From Alphaproteobacteria bacterium (GTDB lineage: Bacteria > Pseudomonadota > Alphaproteobacteria > MED-G09): a DNA stretch of 22,011 nt. The stretch lies in the NCBI GenBank assembly GCA_018658685.1, contig JABHUT010000018.1:1-22011 (forward strand), given 5' to 3'. The notes below the pieces were generated by a model. The model had not been told where the DNA came from, did not search any database, and saw only the letters and a list, made by a program, of their open reading frames with translations. Each line of letters begins with the position of its first letter. The first letter of the stretch is position 1. Of the stretch, positions 15,729 to 22,011 are shown piece by piece. The position numbers and the translations under genes were made by a program.

Positions 15729-16832
15729 CTAGCTTAAATCATTAAGCGAAGATATTACTGCATCGCCCATTTCAACTGTTGAAATTACCTTGCTGCCTTT
15801 TGTTGCAATATCTTTTGTTCTTAATCCAGCATCTAAAACATTAGAAATAGCTTTTTCAAGAATATCTGCATCTTCTTCTTTAGAAAAACTATACCTTAAG
15901 GCCATTGCAAAAGATAAGATAGATGCAAGCGGGTTTGCTATTCCTTGACCCTCTATGTCTGGAGCAGAACCATGGACTGGCTCGTATAAAGCATTTCGGA
16001 AAATACCATTATTTGATTTTCCAAGTGATGCCGATGGTAGCATCCCAAGAGACCCTGTTAACATAGCCGCAACATCAGACAGCATATCACCAAATAAATT
16101 ATCTGTTACAATAACATCAAATTGTTTTGGCCATCTAACTAATTGCATGCCACAATTGTCAGCAAGCATATGGTCGAGGTCAACATCTGAGTATTTTTCT
16201 TTATGAATTTTTGTGACCTCTTCATTCCAAAGTAATCCTGATTCCATAACATTTCTTTTTTCAGATGAAGTTACTTTATTGTTTCTTTTTTTCGCAAGCT
16301 CAAAGGCAACCTCTGCTATACGCCTTATCTCCCAAGTTTCATAAACTTGAGTATTGATTCCGCGCCTATTTCCCGATCCTAAATCTTCAATCCCCCTGGG
16401 CTCGCCAAAATAAATGCCGCCTGTTAATTCCCTTACTATAACTATATCTAAACCTTCTATAATCTCTCTTTTCAATGCAGATGCATCAACTAAAGCTGGA
16501 AAACAGATTGCAGGCCTTAAATTTGCAAAGAGGTCTAGGTCTTTTCTTAAGCGAAGAAGACCTGCCTCAGGTCTATTTTCATACTCAACATTATCCCACT
16601 TAGGTCCGCCAACTGCTCCAAACAATACCGCATCCGAGTCCTTGGCTAGCTTCATAGCCTCTTCAGAAATAGCAGATCCATTTAAGTCATATGATGTTCC
16701 TCCAACATTATCGAACTCAATCTCTGCATTAAGTGACTTACTTTCATTGAACCAAGAAATAACTTTATTAACTTCCTTCATGACTTCGTGGCCAATACCA
16801 TCGCCTGGTAAAATTAAAATTTTATTAGTCAT
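15729..16832 (-). CDS. leuB: 3-isopropylmalate dehydrogenase
   Basis: LeuB oxidatively decarboxylates 3-isopropylmalate to 2-oxoisocaproate with NAD+, the third leucine-specific step. ILPGDGIGHEVM (7-18) is the family start. Substrate arginines lie in LRLRKDLDLFANLRPA (R94-R106) and VRELTGGIYFGEPRG (R134). The catalytic lysine is near K192, and metal ligands are D225, D249 and D253 (TDNLFGDMLSD). EPVHGSAPDIEGQGIANP (284-301) is the NAD-binding signature, with HGSAPDI as in NAD-dependent members. The segment EKRNVMES replaces the more usual DKANVLE but keeps the lysine. The 367-residue length is normal. It lies 11 bases after leuD. Confidence 0.97.
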   Translation of the reverse strand: MTNKILILPGDGIGHEVMKEVNKVISWFNESKSLNAEIEFDNVGGTSYDLNGSAISEEAMKLAKDSDAVLFGAVGGPKWDNVEYENRPEAGLLRLRKDLDLFANLRPAICFPALVDASALKREIIEGLDIVIVRELTGGIYFGEPRGIEDLGSGNRRGINTQVYETWEIRRIAEVAFELAKKRNNKVTSSEKRNVMESGLLWNEEVTKIHKEKYSDVDLDHMLADNCGMQLVRWPKQFDVIVTDNLFGDMLSDVAAMLTGSLGMLPSASLGKSNNGIFRNALYEPVHGSAPDIEGQGIANPLASILSFAMALRYSFSKEEDADILEKAISNVLDAGLRTKDIATKGSKVISTVEMGDAVISSLNDLS

Positions 16833-16843
16833 TTTTTATACCT

Positions 16844-17476
16844 TTAACTAGGGATATCCCAAGGACGCTTATCGAAAAGTTCACCTTCGAATTCATCAAT
16901 AAACGAAACTTTTTCTAATGTTGAGCCAATATCGTCCAGACCCTTCACTAGACAATCTTTATTAATTGGATCTACATCAAACTCTATTTTTCTGTCATGC
17001 AAGGTAATCACCTGATCAATTAAATCAACTTCTAATTCCTCGCCCTTCATTGATACATCAATTAATGAATTAATGATTTTCTCATCCAATTTAATTGGGA
17101 GAATTCCATTTTTAAAAGAATTATTAAAAAAGATATCAGCGAAAGATGGAGCGATAATAACTTTAATACCAAAATCAAGTATCGACCAAGGAGCATGCTC
17201 ACGGCTAGAGCCACATCCGAAATTCTTACCGGCAATTAAAATCTTTGCCTTTCTAAAAGGTTCCTTGTTTAAAATAAAAGAATCTATCTCTTTTCCCCCA
17301 GAGTCATATCTCATCTCATCAAAAAGATTTTTACCTAACCCGGATCGCTTGATTGTCTTTAAAAATTGCTTAGGAATAATCATATCGGTATCAACATTCA
17401 TCATTAAACTTAGCTGATTTCCTGACTTATTAATAAGAGGGGCAGATATACCTTTGACTGAAGAAAATTTTTCCAT
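16844..17476 (-). CDS. leuD: 3-isopropylmalate dehydratase small subunit
   Basis: LeuD is the swivel-domain subunit that, with LeuC, isomerises 2-isopropylmalate to 3-isopropylmalate. The family signature is GKNFGCGSSREHAPW near residues 80-94, with NVDTDMIIPKQFLK (about 26-39) earlier. I choose the ATG at 17476, two bases after the leuC stop, giving 210 residues starting MEKFSSVKG. A longer frame from a GTG inside leuC would add 12 residues unlike the family. The stop lies 11 bases before leuB. Tight spacing to leuC suits a two-subunit enzyme made in equal amounts. Confidence 0.96.
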   Translation of the reverse strand: MEKFSSVKGISAPLINKSGNQLSLMMNVDTDMIIPKQFLKTIKRSGLGKNLFDEMRYDSGGKEIDSFILNKEPFRKAKILIAGKNFGCGSSREHAPWSILDFGIKVIIAPSFADIFFNNSFKNGILPIKLDEKIINSLIDVSMKGEELEVDLIDQVITLHDRKIEFDVDPINKDCLVKGLDDIGSTLEKVSFIDEFEGELFDKRPWDIPS

Positions 17477-17478
17477 TT

Positions 17479-18885
17479 TTAAAGTACCATTTCCCTTACA
17501 TCTGTTAAGCACCCAGCTAAGGCTGCTGCTGCTGCCATTTTTGGGCTTACAAGATGTGTTCTTCCTTCGCGACCCTGTCTTCCTTCAAAATTTCTATTCG
17601 AAGTTGATGCACATCTTTCTTTAGGTGATAATTTATCTGCATTCATCGCTAAGCACATTGAACAGCCTGGCTCACGCCATTCAAATCCTGCTTCGATAAA
17701 AATTTTATCTAAACCTTCTTCCTCTGCTTGCTCTTTTACCAAGCCAGAACCAGGCACAACCATAGCTGAAACTCTTTCAGAAACTTTCTTACCTGGAAGT
17801 ATGGAAGCTGCTTCCCTTAAATCTTCAATGCGGCCATTTGTGCAAGAGCCAATAAATACTCGATCTATTGGTACACCTTTTATAGGTGACCCAGGAATCA
17901 GATTCATATAATCAAGAGATCTTTTGACGGCACTTCTTTTTGAGTCATCTTTAATATCTTCTAAATTTGGAATATTTCCATCAATTGAGATAACATCCTC
18001 TGGACTTGTTCCCCATGTTACAAGCGGGGTAAGATTACCAGCATCAATCTCAATGGTTTTATCATATTTAGCACCTTTATCACTGGCTAATGTTTTCCAA
18101 TACTCAACGGCAGAGTCCCATTCATCACCCTTAGGAGACATTGGCCTATCTTTTAAATATTCAAATGTTTTTTGATCAGGAGAAACTAAGCCAGCCCTTG
18201 CCCCAGCTTCAATTGTTAAGTTACAAAGAGTCATTCGGCCTTCAATACTCAAAGATTCTACAGCCTCACCAGTATACTCGATTACATATCCAGTACCACC
18301 TGCTGTTCCGATTGCACCTATAACAGATAATGCTAAGTCTTTTGCAGTTACATTATCGTTGCATTTGCCATTAATTTTTACCTGAAAGTTCTTAGCTTTT
18401 TTTTGAATAAGAGTTTGTGTAGCAAGAACGTGTTCAACTTCAGATGTTCCAATACCATGCGCTAATGCTCCGAAAGCTCCATGTGTAGAAGTGTGGCTAT
18501 CACCACAAACTATCGTCAAGCCAGGTAGCGTAAAGCCTTGTTCAGGACCTATAATATGAACTATTCCCTGCCTTTTATCACTAGTCTTTATGTATTCAAT
18601 ACCAAATTCTTTACAATTATCTTCTAGAGTTTGTATTTGGATCTCTGATTCCTCATCACCTATTCCGAGCGCTCTATCAGTGGTTGGAATATTATGATCA
18701 GCAACTGCAAGAGCATTCTGAGGCCGTCTTACCGTTCGATTAGACATTCTTAATCCTTCAAAAGCCTGCGGACTAGTTACCTCGTGAATTAAATGACGAT
18801 CTATATATAAGAGACAATCACCTTCGTCCTCATAGGCGAGATGAGATTCCCAAATTTTATCATATATTGTTTTAGGTTCAGACAT
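17479..18885 (-). CDS. leuC: 3-isopropylmalate dehydratase large subunit
   Basis: LeuC is the aconitase-like catalytic subunit of isopropylmalate isomerase and carries a [4Fe-4S] cluster. Cluster cysteines are C348 (FIGSCTNGR), C408 and C411 (EPGCSMCLAMN). Other signatures are DRHLIHEVTSPQAFEGLR (29-46), CGDSHTSTHGAFGALAHGIG (127-146) and, near the C-terminus, FEGRQGREGRTHLVSP. The 468-residue length is typical. It starts 29 bases after rplS with a strong ribosome binding site (GAGGGG, 18889-18894). No terminator or leader peptide lies between, so leucine genes appear to be read through from the ribosomal operon rather than attenuated. Confidence 0.97.
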   Translation of the reverse strand: MSEPKTIYDKIWESHLAYEDEGDCLLYIDRHLIHEVTSPQAFEGLRMSNRTVRRPQNALAVADHNIPTTDRALGIGDEESEIQIQTLEDNCKEFGIEYIKTSDKRQGIVHIIGPEQGFTLPGLTIVCGDSHTSTHGAFGALAHGIGTSEVEHVLATQTLIQKKAKNFQVKINGKCNDNVTAKDLALSVIGAIGTAGGTGYVIEYTGEAVESLSIEGRMTLCNLTIEAGARAGLVSPDQKTFEYLKDRPMSPKGDEWDSAVEYWKTLASDKGAKYDKTIEIDAGNLTPLVTWGTSPEDVISIDGNIPNLEDIKDDSKRSAVKRSLDYMNLIPGSPIKGVPIDRVFIGSCTNGRIEDLREAASILPGKKVSERVSAMVVPGSGLVKEQAEEEGLDKIFIEAGFEWREPGCSMCLAMNADKLSPKERCASTSNRNFEGRQGREGRTHLVSPKMAAAAALAGCLTDVREMVL

Positions 18886-18914
18886 AATCCCCTCTATAGT
18901 AAGGAGTATATATG

Positions 18915-19334
18915 CTAAGCGTCGCTTTGCGAAGCTTCTGAAATATCAGCAGCTTTAGAAGCCTTTTTAGATGTAAAGGTCTTACGCTCAGTAATTCTAG
19001 CAGACTTACCCCTTCTTGATCTTAGATAATATAATTTTGATCTACGAACTCTACCTGATCGAACAACCTCAATTGAGTCAACCGATGGGCCATAAAGAGA
19101 AAACACTCTTTCAACACCTTCGCCATAAGAAATCTTTCTAACAGTAAAGTTCTGATTTAAGCTTTTTCCAGATCTTGAAATACAAACACCTTCATAGGCC
19201 TGAAGTCTTTCACGTTCACCTTCTTTTATACGAACATTAACTTTTAGCGTATCCCCAGGACGAAAGTCTGGGATAGCTTTATCTTTAGTTAGTTCTTCAA
19301 CATGCTTTGCTTCTAACGTTTCAATTATATTCAT
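18915..19334 (-). CDS. rplS: 50S ribosomal protein L19
   Basis: L19 sits at the 30S-50S interface near the decoding side. The sequence shows the family features FRPGDTLKVNVRIKEGERERLQAYEGVCI and, later, KISYGEGVERVFSLYGPSVDSIEVVRSGRVRRSKLYYLR as separate conserved blocks. I choose the ATG at 19334 (139 residues). An in-frame TTG at 19343 would add only three residues and has no better ribosome binding site. The C-terminal tail after KLYYLRSRRGKSARI is a lysine/serine/alanine-rich extension. It lies 90 bases after trmD; a TTGACC (19382-19387) in that gap hints at an extra promoter but lacks a convincing -10. Confidence 0.97.
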   Translation of the reverse strand: MNIIETLEAKHVEELTKDKAIPDFRPGDTLKVNVRIKEGERERLQAYEGVCISRSGKSLNQNFTVRKISYGEGVERVFSLYGPSVDSIEVVRSGRVRRSKLYYLRSRRGKSARITERKTFTSKKASKAADISEASQSDA

Positions 19335-19424
19335 AACAATCAACTTTATTTGTATTAAAAAAATTATTTTTTACTGAGGTAGGTCAATTAGCACAGACAT
19401 TACCCATAAGTCACCTTATTTTTA

Positions 19425-20117
19425 CTATATTTTATCTTTTTTTTTCGAAATAAGATCCGGCCGTCTTTTTTTTGTCAAACTTAAGGACTCATTTGTCCGC
19501 CATTCTTCAATGGCCTTATGGTCTCCTGATAACAAAATTGACGGTATTTCTTTGTTATCGAAATCATTTGGCTTTGTAAATTGAGGATATTCTAGAAGTC
19601 CATCTGAAAAGCTCTCAACTATCGTTGATTCATTGTTACCAATAACATTTGGTAATAAACGAATAACAGAATCTAAAAATGCCATCGCGGCAATTTCTCC
19701 ACCCGACAATATATAATCTCCGATTGAAATCTCTTCCATATCATATTTTTCAATCACCCTTTGATCAATACCTTCAAAGTGACCGCATAATATCGAAACG
19801 CCATTACTTAAAGAAAATTCTTTAACTTTTTCTTGTGTTAATTGTTTACCTTTTGGAGAAAAATAAATAATCCTATTATTATTTTTAATACAACCTTTAA
19901 TGGCCTCATCTAAAACATCAGCTCTTAAGACCATTCCAGGACCGCCACCCGCTGGCTTACCATCTACAGTTTTATGAGTTCCCTTGCCATAATTACGAAT
20001 GTCATGAACTTTTAAATTCCAAATATCTTGCTTCAATGCTTTTCCAGACAAACTTTTATCTAGATGCCCAGGAAACATATCGGGATATAAAGTTAAAATA
20101 TCAACATTCCAGGCCAT
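19425..20117 (-). CDS. trmD: tRNA (guanine(37)-N1)-methyltransferase
   Basis: TrmD methylates G37 next to the anticodon of certain tRNAs to prevent frameshifting, using S-adenosylmethionine bound in a trefoil knot. Family blocks include DILTLYPDMFPGHL (5-18), KTVDGKPAGGGPGMVLR (49-65), CGHFEGIDQRVIE (111-123) and ISIGDYILSGGE (130-141). The catalytic aspartate is probably D172 in ESFSDGLLEYPQFTKP. The 230-residue length is normal. Its ATG directly follows the rimM stop codon (TAAATG), indicating coupled translation. The lysine-rich end (ISKKKDKI) lies in a poly-T tract of the plus strand. Confidence 0.97.
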   Translation of the reverse strand: MAWNVDILTLYPDMFPGHLDKSLSGKALKQDIWNLKVHDIRNYGKGTHKTVDGKPAGGGPGMVLRADVLDEAIKGCIKNNNRIIYFSPKGKQLTQEKVKEFSLSNGVSILCGHFEGIDQRVIEKYDMEEISIGDYILSGGEIAAMAFLDSVIRLLPNVIGNNESTIVESFSDGLLEYPQFTKPNDFDNKEIPSILLSGDHKAIEEWRTNESLSLTKKRRPDLISKKKDKI

Positions 20118-20621
20118 TTAAAAATCCATATCTGAAATAATAATCTTATCGTCTAAAATAATATCCAAAACAAAGTACTTATTAAAGGGTATCATTTCTA
20201 TTTTATTATTAATTAATTTAATCTCTAGGATATCACCTGCTCCAAAATTATAAATAGCTTTAATTATACCAAATTTTTTTCCTTCAAGCGTTTCAACGCT
20301 GAGGCCAATTAAGTCCTGATGATACCATTCATCTTCGTTTAAATCTTTTAATTGTATTTTCTCTATGAAAACTTCTTGGCCTTTAAGTTTTTCTGCTTCA
20401 GTTCTATTGTTAATTTCATTAAATGTTACAGAGAGATTTTCTTTTTGAGAGGAGTATCTGTCTATACTGTATTTATCTCTCGAAGGACCAATATATACAT
20501 ATGAGTATTGTTTAAAAACAGATGGGTTTTGTGCGAAGTACTTAATAAGCACCTCGCCCTTTAAACCTTTGGCACCTGAAATAGCGCCAACAAGAATTAA
20601 GTCGTCCTTTTTAGAGATCAC
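20118..20621 (-). CDS. rimM: ribosome maturation factor RimM
   Basis: RimM helps fold the 3' domain of 16S rRNA during 30S assembly and acts on the S19 region. The N-terminal beta barrel starts ILVGAISGAKGLKGEVLIK (9-27), the segment EWYHQDLIGLSVET (about 97-110) marks the start of the PRC-barrel domain, and NFGAGDILEI (about 126-135) lies within it. The 167-residue length is usual. The start codon is GTG (20619-20621) with no clear Shine-Dalgarno, 15 bases after the rpsP stop, which suggests lower expression than the flanking ribosomal genes. It abuts trmD with no gap. Confidence 0.95.
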   Translation of the reverse strand: MISKKDDLILVGAISGAKGLKGEVLIKYFAQNPSVFKQYSYVYIGPSRDKYSIDRYSSQKENLSVTFNEINNRTEAEKLKGQEVFIEKIQLKDLNEDEWYHQDLIGLSVETLEGKKFGIIKAIYNFGAGDILEIKLINNKIEMIPFNKYFVLDIILDDKIIISDMDF

Positions 20622-20636
20622 AGAAAAAAAGTATCA

Positions 20637-21011
20637 TTATTTATCTTTACTGTCATCTGGCTCTTCGGCTGCTGGAGCTTCTTCGGCTGCTGGAGCTTCA
20701 GGTTTCTCCTCGGGTTCTTTTTTAGGTTTAGCTTTTTGAGGATTATTTCTTGGCTCCCTTTTTAAGATACCAGCTTCATCCAAAAAACGTGCAACCCTAT
20801 CAGTTGGTTTTGCACCCTTTGAAAGCCATTCAATTATTCTTTCTTTTTCTAGCGTAACTCTATCCTCATGATCGCGGGGTACTAGTGGATTATAAGATCC
20901 AACTCTTTCAATATATCTTCCATCTCTTGGTGATCTAATGTCTGCTACAACAATTCTATAATAAGGTCTTTTCTTTGAACCGCCGCGAGCTAATCTAATT
21001 TTTACTGACAT
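20637..21011 (-). CDS. rpsP: 30S ribosomal protein S16 with acidic C-terminal tail
   Basis: S16 binds 16S rRNA early and stabilises the 30S body. Residues 1-80 are a standard S16 (MSVKIRLARGGSKKRPYYRIVVAD as successive conserved blocks, then RDGRYIERVGSYNPL and GAKPTDRVARFLDEAG). The remaining 40 or so residues are a lysine/proline then alanine/glutamate-rich tail that E. coli S16 (82 residues) lacks; such tails occur in alphaproteobacterial S16. A duplicated 18-base unit encodes APAAEE twice in the tail. The ATG follows AGGA by a normal distance. This is the first gene of the rpsP-rimM-trmD-rplS operon; ffh, often found just upstream in other bacteria, is not here. The leader contains notable structure. 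Confidence 0.97.
   Translation of the reverse strand: MSVKIRLARGGSKKRPYYRIVVADIRSPRDGRYIERVGSYNPLVPRDHEDRVTLEKERIIEWLSKGAKPTDRVARFLDEAGILKREPRNNPQKAKPKKEPEEKPEAPAAEEAPAAEEPDDSKDK
20663..20698 (-). repeat. two perfect tandem copies of an 18-bp unit in rpsP
   Basis: The 18-base unit at 20663-20680 is repeated exactly at 20681-20698. In frame it encodes APAAEE twice in the disordered S16 tail, so copy number could change without a frameshift. The identity at every base, including third positions, suggests a recent duplication. Confidence 0.9.
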
Positions 21012-21013
21012 TT

Positions 21014-21034
21014 TTATTTCCTTTTTTTAAACAT
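21014..21034 (-). CDS. possible six-codon upstream ORF (MFKKRK)
   Basis: In the rpsP leader an ATG at 21032-21034 opens six codons, MFKKRK, with a TAA stop at 21014-21016, two bases before the rpsP ATG. It has no Shine-Dalgarno of its own. Its ATG lies six bases after the distal arm of the leader helices, and its AGG-AAA codons double as the rpsP ribosome binding site. A frame this short arises easily by chance, so coding is unproven. Confidence 0.2.
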   Translation of the reverse strand: MFKKRK

Positions 21035-21040
21035 TAGAGC

Positions 21041-21082
21041 CAACGAGTATAGCGTCCGTGTACGAAGCCTCGTTGACGGACG
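21041..21082 (-). ncRNA. structured rpsP leader: two crossing 7-bp helices
   Basis: Two perfect 7-bp pairings cross each other: 21076-21082 with 21053-21059 (CGTCCGT/ACGGACG) and 21069-21075 with 21041-21047 (CAACGAG/CTCGTTG). Read on the minus strand the order is A, B, A', B', with 0, 9 and 5 bases between, the topology of a pseudoknot. The first helix can also extend upward by ACGA/UCGU around a four-base loop (GGCU), using bases of the second, so the two may be alternative folds. The segment is clearly more GC-rich than its surroundings and lies between the promoter and rpsP. No U-run follows, so it is not a terminator. An autoregulatory leader bound by S16 or another ribosomal protein is a reasonable guess. 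Confidence 0.6.
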
Positions 21083-21130
21083 GCAATCCAAATGGACTGT
21101 AAAAGTTTATTATTTAATTAATAATAGGCT

Positions 21131-21160
21131 CATATAGTCTAAATTACGAAGATAAGTCAA
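21131..21160 (-). promoter_or_regulatory. sigma-70-type promoter of the rpsP operon
   Basis: On the minus strand a TTGACT -35 box (21155-21160, five of six consensus bases) and a TATATG -10 box (21131-21136, four of six) are separated by 18 bases, with AT-rich sequence upstream. Transcription would start near 21124, giving a leader of about 113 bases that includes the structured element. This is the best promoter match in the window. Confidence 0.6.
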
Positions 21161-21211
21161 GACAATCAATTAAGTAGAATTAATAATCATTCGGCATTAT
21201 AAATAAATCTT

Positions 21212-22011
21212 ATGAACATAAATAAAGAAATAATTAACTTTGAAGCAATAAAATTTATTAGCATGAATGGTGCGGGCAATAAAATTCTAATTCACGACTC
21301 TCGAAACCAAAATATAGAGATAGATGAAAAGCTAATAATATTTTTATCAAATAAAGATCGGCTAATAGACTTTGACCAATTTGTTCAAATTTGTAGGCCT
21401 GATGGTTCAGCAGATGCAAAACTCCTTTTTTGGAATGCTGATGGCTCTAAAGCAGAAATGTGTGGAAATGCAGTTAGATGTATAGCTAAAATAATTATTG
21501 AGGAAAAAAAGAAGAAAGAAATTCATTTTGAGACTGTAAACAAAGAAGTAATTTGTTGGGAAAATAATACAAATATTTCCGTTAACATGGGTAAGCCTAA
21601 TTTTATATGGACCGAGATACCATTAAAAGACGGCACAAAAGACACATCAACCTTAATGATAGAACTACCTGCGCCTCCATGTGTACTTCCTAAGTTTACC
21701 GCGGTAAATATAGGAAACCCTCATGCAATATTTTTCTTTAATAATGATATATTGCCAGATCTAAAGGGAGTCGGAAAAAAAATTGAAGAAAATAAAATAT
21801 TCCCAAACAAAGTAAATGTCTCATTCGCGCAAATAATTGATGAAGAAAATATAAATTTAAATGTTTGGGAGAGAGGCGCGGGAATAACTCAGGCATGCGG
21901 CTCGGCTGCTTGCGCAACTGCAGTAGCAGCTTCAAGATTAAATTTAACTAAAAGAGAAGTTAACATTTTATTGCCTGGCGGTAGTTTAGGAATTAACTGG
22001 AAATATATCAT
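21212..22011 (+). CDS. dapF: diaminopimelate epimerase, C-terminal end cut by the window
   Basis: DapF converts LL- to meso-diaminopimelate for lysine and peptidoglycan using two cysteines as acid and base. The 266 codons present contain both: C84 in AEMCGNAVRC and C229 in QACGSAACA. Substrate contacts are visible at FWNADGS (73-79), NIGNPHAI (166-173) and VWERGAG (218-224). The N-terminal motif reads MNGAGNKILI where most relatives have GNDF or GNE-type residues; the asparagine is kept. The first ATG (21212) gives a slightly long N-terminus, and TATAAA at 21198-21203 would place the transcript start almost on it. The gene lacks only a few C-terminal residues and is divergent from rpsP across 200 bases. 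Confidence 0.95.
   Translation, partial: MNINKEIINFEAIKFISMNGAGNKILIHDSRNQNIEIDEKLIIFLSNKDRLIDFDQFVQICRPDGSADAKLLFWNADGSKAEMCGNAVRCIAKIIIEEKKKKEIHFETVNKEVICWENNTNISVNMGKPNFIWTEIPLKDGTKDTSTLMIELPAPPCVLPKFTAVNIGNPHAIFFFNNDILPDLKGVGKKIEENKIFPNKVNVSFAQIIDEENINLNVWERGAGITQACGSAACATAVAASRLNLTKREVNILLPGGSLGINWKYI

Noticed and set aside
19344..19424. Separate rplS promoter or terminator in the trmD-rplS gap
   Set aside because: TTGACC is present but no -10 fits at 16-18 bases, and a 6-bp bulged stem there is too weak to call.
1..22011. Mobile element, prophage, CRISPR, tRNA or defence island
   Set aside because: Every sizeable region is filled by conserved housekeeping genes; no transposase, repeat array, tRNA fold or defence gene was seen. 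The Xer-type recombinase sits in conserved context and has no flanking repeats or cargo.

Overview
This window is a compact, AT-rich stretch of a bacterial chromosome made almost entirely of conserved housekeeping genes. The protein types and gene order point to an alphaproteobacterium: the LDH-like malate dehydrogenase, zapE between sdhB and mdh, priA next to an atpH-atpA ATP synthase operon, and rplS followed by leuC-leuD-leuB-asd. The low GC, tiny intergenic gaps and lack of mobile DNA suggest a streamlined, probably marine lineage (SAR11-, HIMB59- or SAR116-like). That placement is inference; the sequence alone does not fix the family.

Layout. (1) 1-2899, minus strand: priA, atpH and the first 11 codons of atpA. 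(2) 2982-4944, plus strand: a transaldolase-like fructose-6-phosphate aldolase and a tyrosine recombinase of XerC/D type with an unusual insertion. (3) 4945-13914, minus strand: a TCA and respiratory block read as sdhC-sdhD-sdhA-sdhB-zapE-mdh-sucC-sucD-lpd. The sucA and sucB genes that normally sit between sucD and lpd in alphaproteobacteria are absent. (4) 13990-14706, plus strand: a lone DUF429-family gene of unknown role. (5) 14703-21011, minus strand: rpsP-rimM-trmD-rplS-leuC-leuD-leuB-asd, joining ribosome and tRNA maturation to leucine and aspartate-family amino acid synthesis. (6) 21212-22011, plus strand: dapF, cut by the window end.

The genes cover succinyl-CoA to oxaloacetate (SucCD, SdhCDAB, Mdh), the shared E3 subunit of 2-oxoacid dehydrogenases (Lpd), ATP synthase, leucine synthesis (LeuBCD), the entry to lysine/threonine/methionine and cell-wall diaminopimelate (Asd, DapF), and ribosome assembly (S16, RimM, TrmD, L19).

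No gene-free stretch exceeds 300 bases; the longest is the 200-base divergent gap between rpsP and dapF. On the rpsP side it holds a good promoter, two 7-bp helices that cross each other, and a six-codon ORF ending two bases before rpsP. That leader is the best candidate here for something undescribed. I saw no tRNA, rRNA, CRISPR array, insertion sequence or prophage, and no convincing intrinsic terminator.
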